Assembly (NCBI GenBank): GCA_023260815.1
Contig: JALQUE010000361.1
Location: 1-6,361, forward strand
Source: Roseovarius sp.
GTDB lineage: Bacteria; Pseudomonadota; Alphaproteobacteria; Rhodobacterales; Rhodobacteraceae
Direction: 5' to 3'
Length of the DNA: 6,361 nucleotides
In this document: positions 5,707-6,361 of the stretch, piece by piece
Position numbering within the stretch: position 1 is the first letter of the stretch
Layout: each line of letters begins with the position of its first letter
Program-made: the position numbers and the translations under genes
Notes under the pieces: generated by a model
Database searches by the model: none
What the model saw: the letters and a program-made list of their open reading frames with translations, nothing else
What the model was told of the DNA's origin: nothing

Positions 5707-6361
5707 GGTTCCGGCTCATCCTCTGAAATGCGCGTGCGCAAACGGTCCTCGTCAATCTCAAGACGAAGTCGGCGCAGCACATCGATCACGCCCTCACGCG
5801 CGACACCGGACATGTCCAGCACGTCACACCCGCAGGCCTCTTCCAACTCGGCATGGGCCGCGGCGCGCTCCTCGTCGTCCAACGCGTCGATCTTGTTCAG
5901 GACTGTAACCCGTGGCTTGTCGGCCAGATGACCGCCATAGGCCTCAAGCTCGTGAATGATCGTGTGGTAATCCTCGGCGATGGTCTGGGACGTGCCGTCC
6001 ACCAGATGCAGCAGAACCGCACAACGCTCCACATGGCCAAGAAAGAGATCACCCAACCCCCGCCCCTCATGCGCACCGCCGATCAGGCCCGGAATATCCG
6101 CCACCACGAATTCCACCTCATCGACCCCGACAACCCCCAGATTGGGATGCAGCGTGGTGAACGGATAATCCGCGATCTTGGGCCGCGCGTTCGACGTTGC
6201 GGCCAGAAAGGTCGATTTACCGGCATTGGGAAGGCCCAACAGGCCCACATCGGCAATCAGCTTCAGCCGCAGCCACAGCGTGCGCTCCACTCCCGGCTGA
6301 CCCGGGTTGGCACGGCGCGGCGCCTGATTGGTCGAGCTTTTGAAATGCAGGTTGCCCCAAC
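5694..6361 (-). CDS. obgE: Obg-family GTPase ObgE/CgtA, 5' end beyond the window
   Basis: The C-terminal 222 codons are visible; roughly 120 N-terminal residues of the glycine-rich Obg domain lie beyond the right edge. ObgE is an essential large-subunit-associated GTPase acting in ribosome maturation and stress signalling. The frame remains open to the edge, reading WGNLHFKSSTNQAPRRANPG, the typical end of the Obg fold, so the internal GTG at 6290 is not the start. The G domain then shows G1 GLPNAGKST (lysine codon 6218-6216), G2 DYPFTTLHPNLGVV, G3 DIPGLIGGAHEGRGLG, G4 NKID, and a G5-like SGVA where S-A is more usual. The protein ends after ISEDEPEPWQP, without the extra C-terminal domain of Gram-positive Obg. 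It heads the obgE-proB-proA run; its stop overlaps proB by 13 nt. Confidence 0.97.
   Translation of the reverse strand, partial: WGNLHFKSSTNQAPRRANPGQPGVERTLWLRLKLIADVGLLGLPNAGKSTFLAATSNARPKIADYPFTTLHPNLGVVGVDEVEFVVADIPGLIGGAHEGRGLGDLFLGHVERCAVLLHLVDGTSQTIAEDYHTIIHELEAYGGHLADKPRVTVLNKIDALDDEERAAAHAELEEACGCDVLDMSGVAREGVIDVLRRLRLEIDEDRLRTRISEDEPEPWQP

Noticed and set aside
5230..5931. A 233-codon plus-strand frame opposite proB and the obgE end.
   Set aside because: It runs across two well-identified minus-strand genes and its translation is low-complexity Arg/Ser-rich, as expected of antisense GC-rich DNA.
5694..6290. obgE starting at the internal GTG at 6290 as a complete short GTPase.
   Set aside because: The frame continues without a stop to the window edge and encodes the conserved end of the Obg domain (KSSTNQAPRRANPG), so the gene is cut by the window and is not short.

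Overview
The window looks like chromosomal core DNA of an alphaproteobacterium, most likely a Rhodobacterales (Roseobacter-type) species. The grounds are GC-rich coding with GC-rich third positions, an obgE-proB-proA cluster, a ChpT phosphotransferase divergent from a small DUF3553 protein, and an olsB-olsA ornithine-lipid pair. The genus cannot be fixed from the sequence alone. I see no tRNA, rRNA, CRISPR array, insertion sequence, integrase or phage gene.

Layout from left to right: a ThiE/TenI-fold protein on the plus strand (27-647); a 108-bp convergent gap with short dyads and an imperfect direct repeat (648-755); the olsB-olsA operon on the minus strand (2365 down to 756, coupled by a 4-nt overlap); a 118-bp gap holding a candidate olsB promoter and a CtrA-box-like motif; a 60-aa DUF3553 gene on the minus strand (2484-2666); a 21-bp divergent gap; chpT on the plus strand (2688-3293); then the minus-strand operon obgE (cut by the right edge) - proB - proA (6361 down to 3290). 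chpT and proA converge so tightly that their stop codons overlap inside a perfect 8-bp inverted repeat.

Functionally, OlsB acylates ornithine to lyso-ornithine lipid and OlsA adds the second acyl chain, giving phosphorus-free membrane lipids. ChpT is the histidine phosphotransferase that passes phosphate from CckA to CtrA and CpdR, the alphaproteobacterial cell-cycle, motility and gene-transfer control relay. ProB and ProA carry out the first two steps of proline synthesis from glutamate, and ObgE is a ribosome-associated GTPase. The ThiE-like protein keeps the fold signatures of thiamine phosphate synthase but has lost most substrate-contact residues, so its reaction is uncertain.

I did not find a convincing new multi-gene system. 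The points most worth following up are the degenerate ThiE-like active site, the dyad that spans both stop codons between chpT and proA, a hairpin with the proA ribosome binding site in its loop, the zero-spacing Shine-Dalgarno of chpT, and a near-consensus CtrA box between chpT's neighbour and the ornithine-lipid operon.
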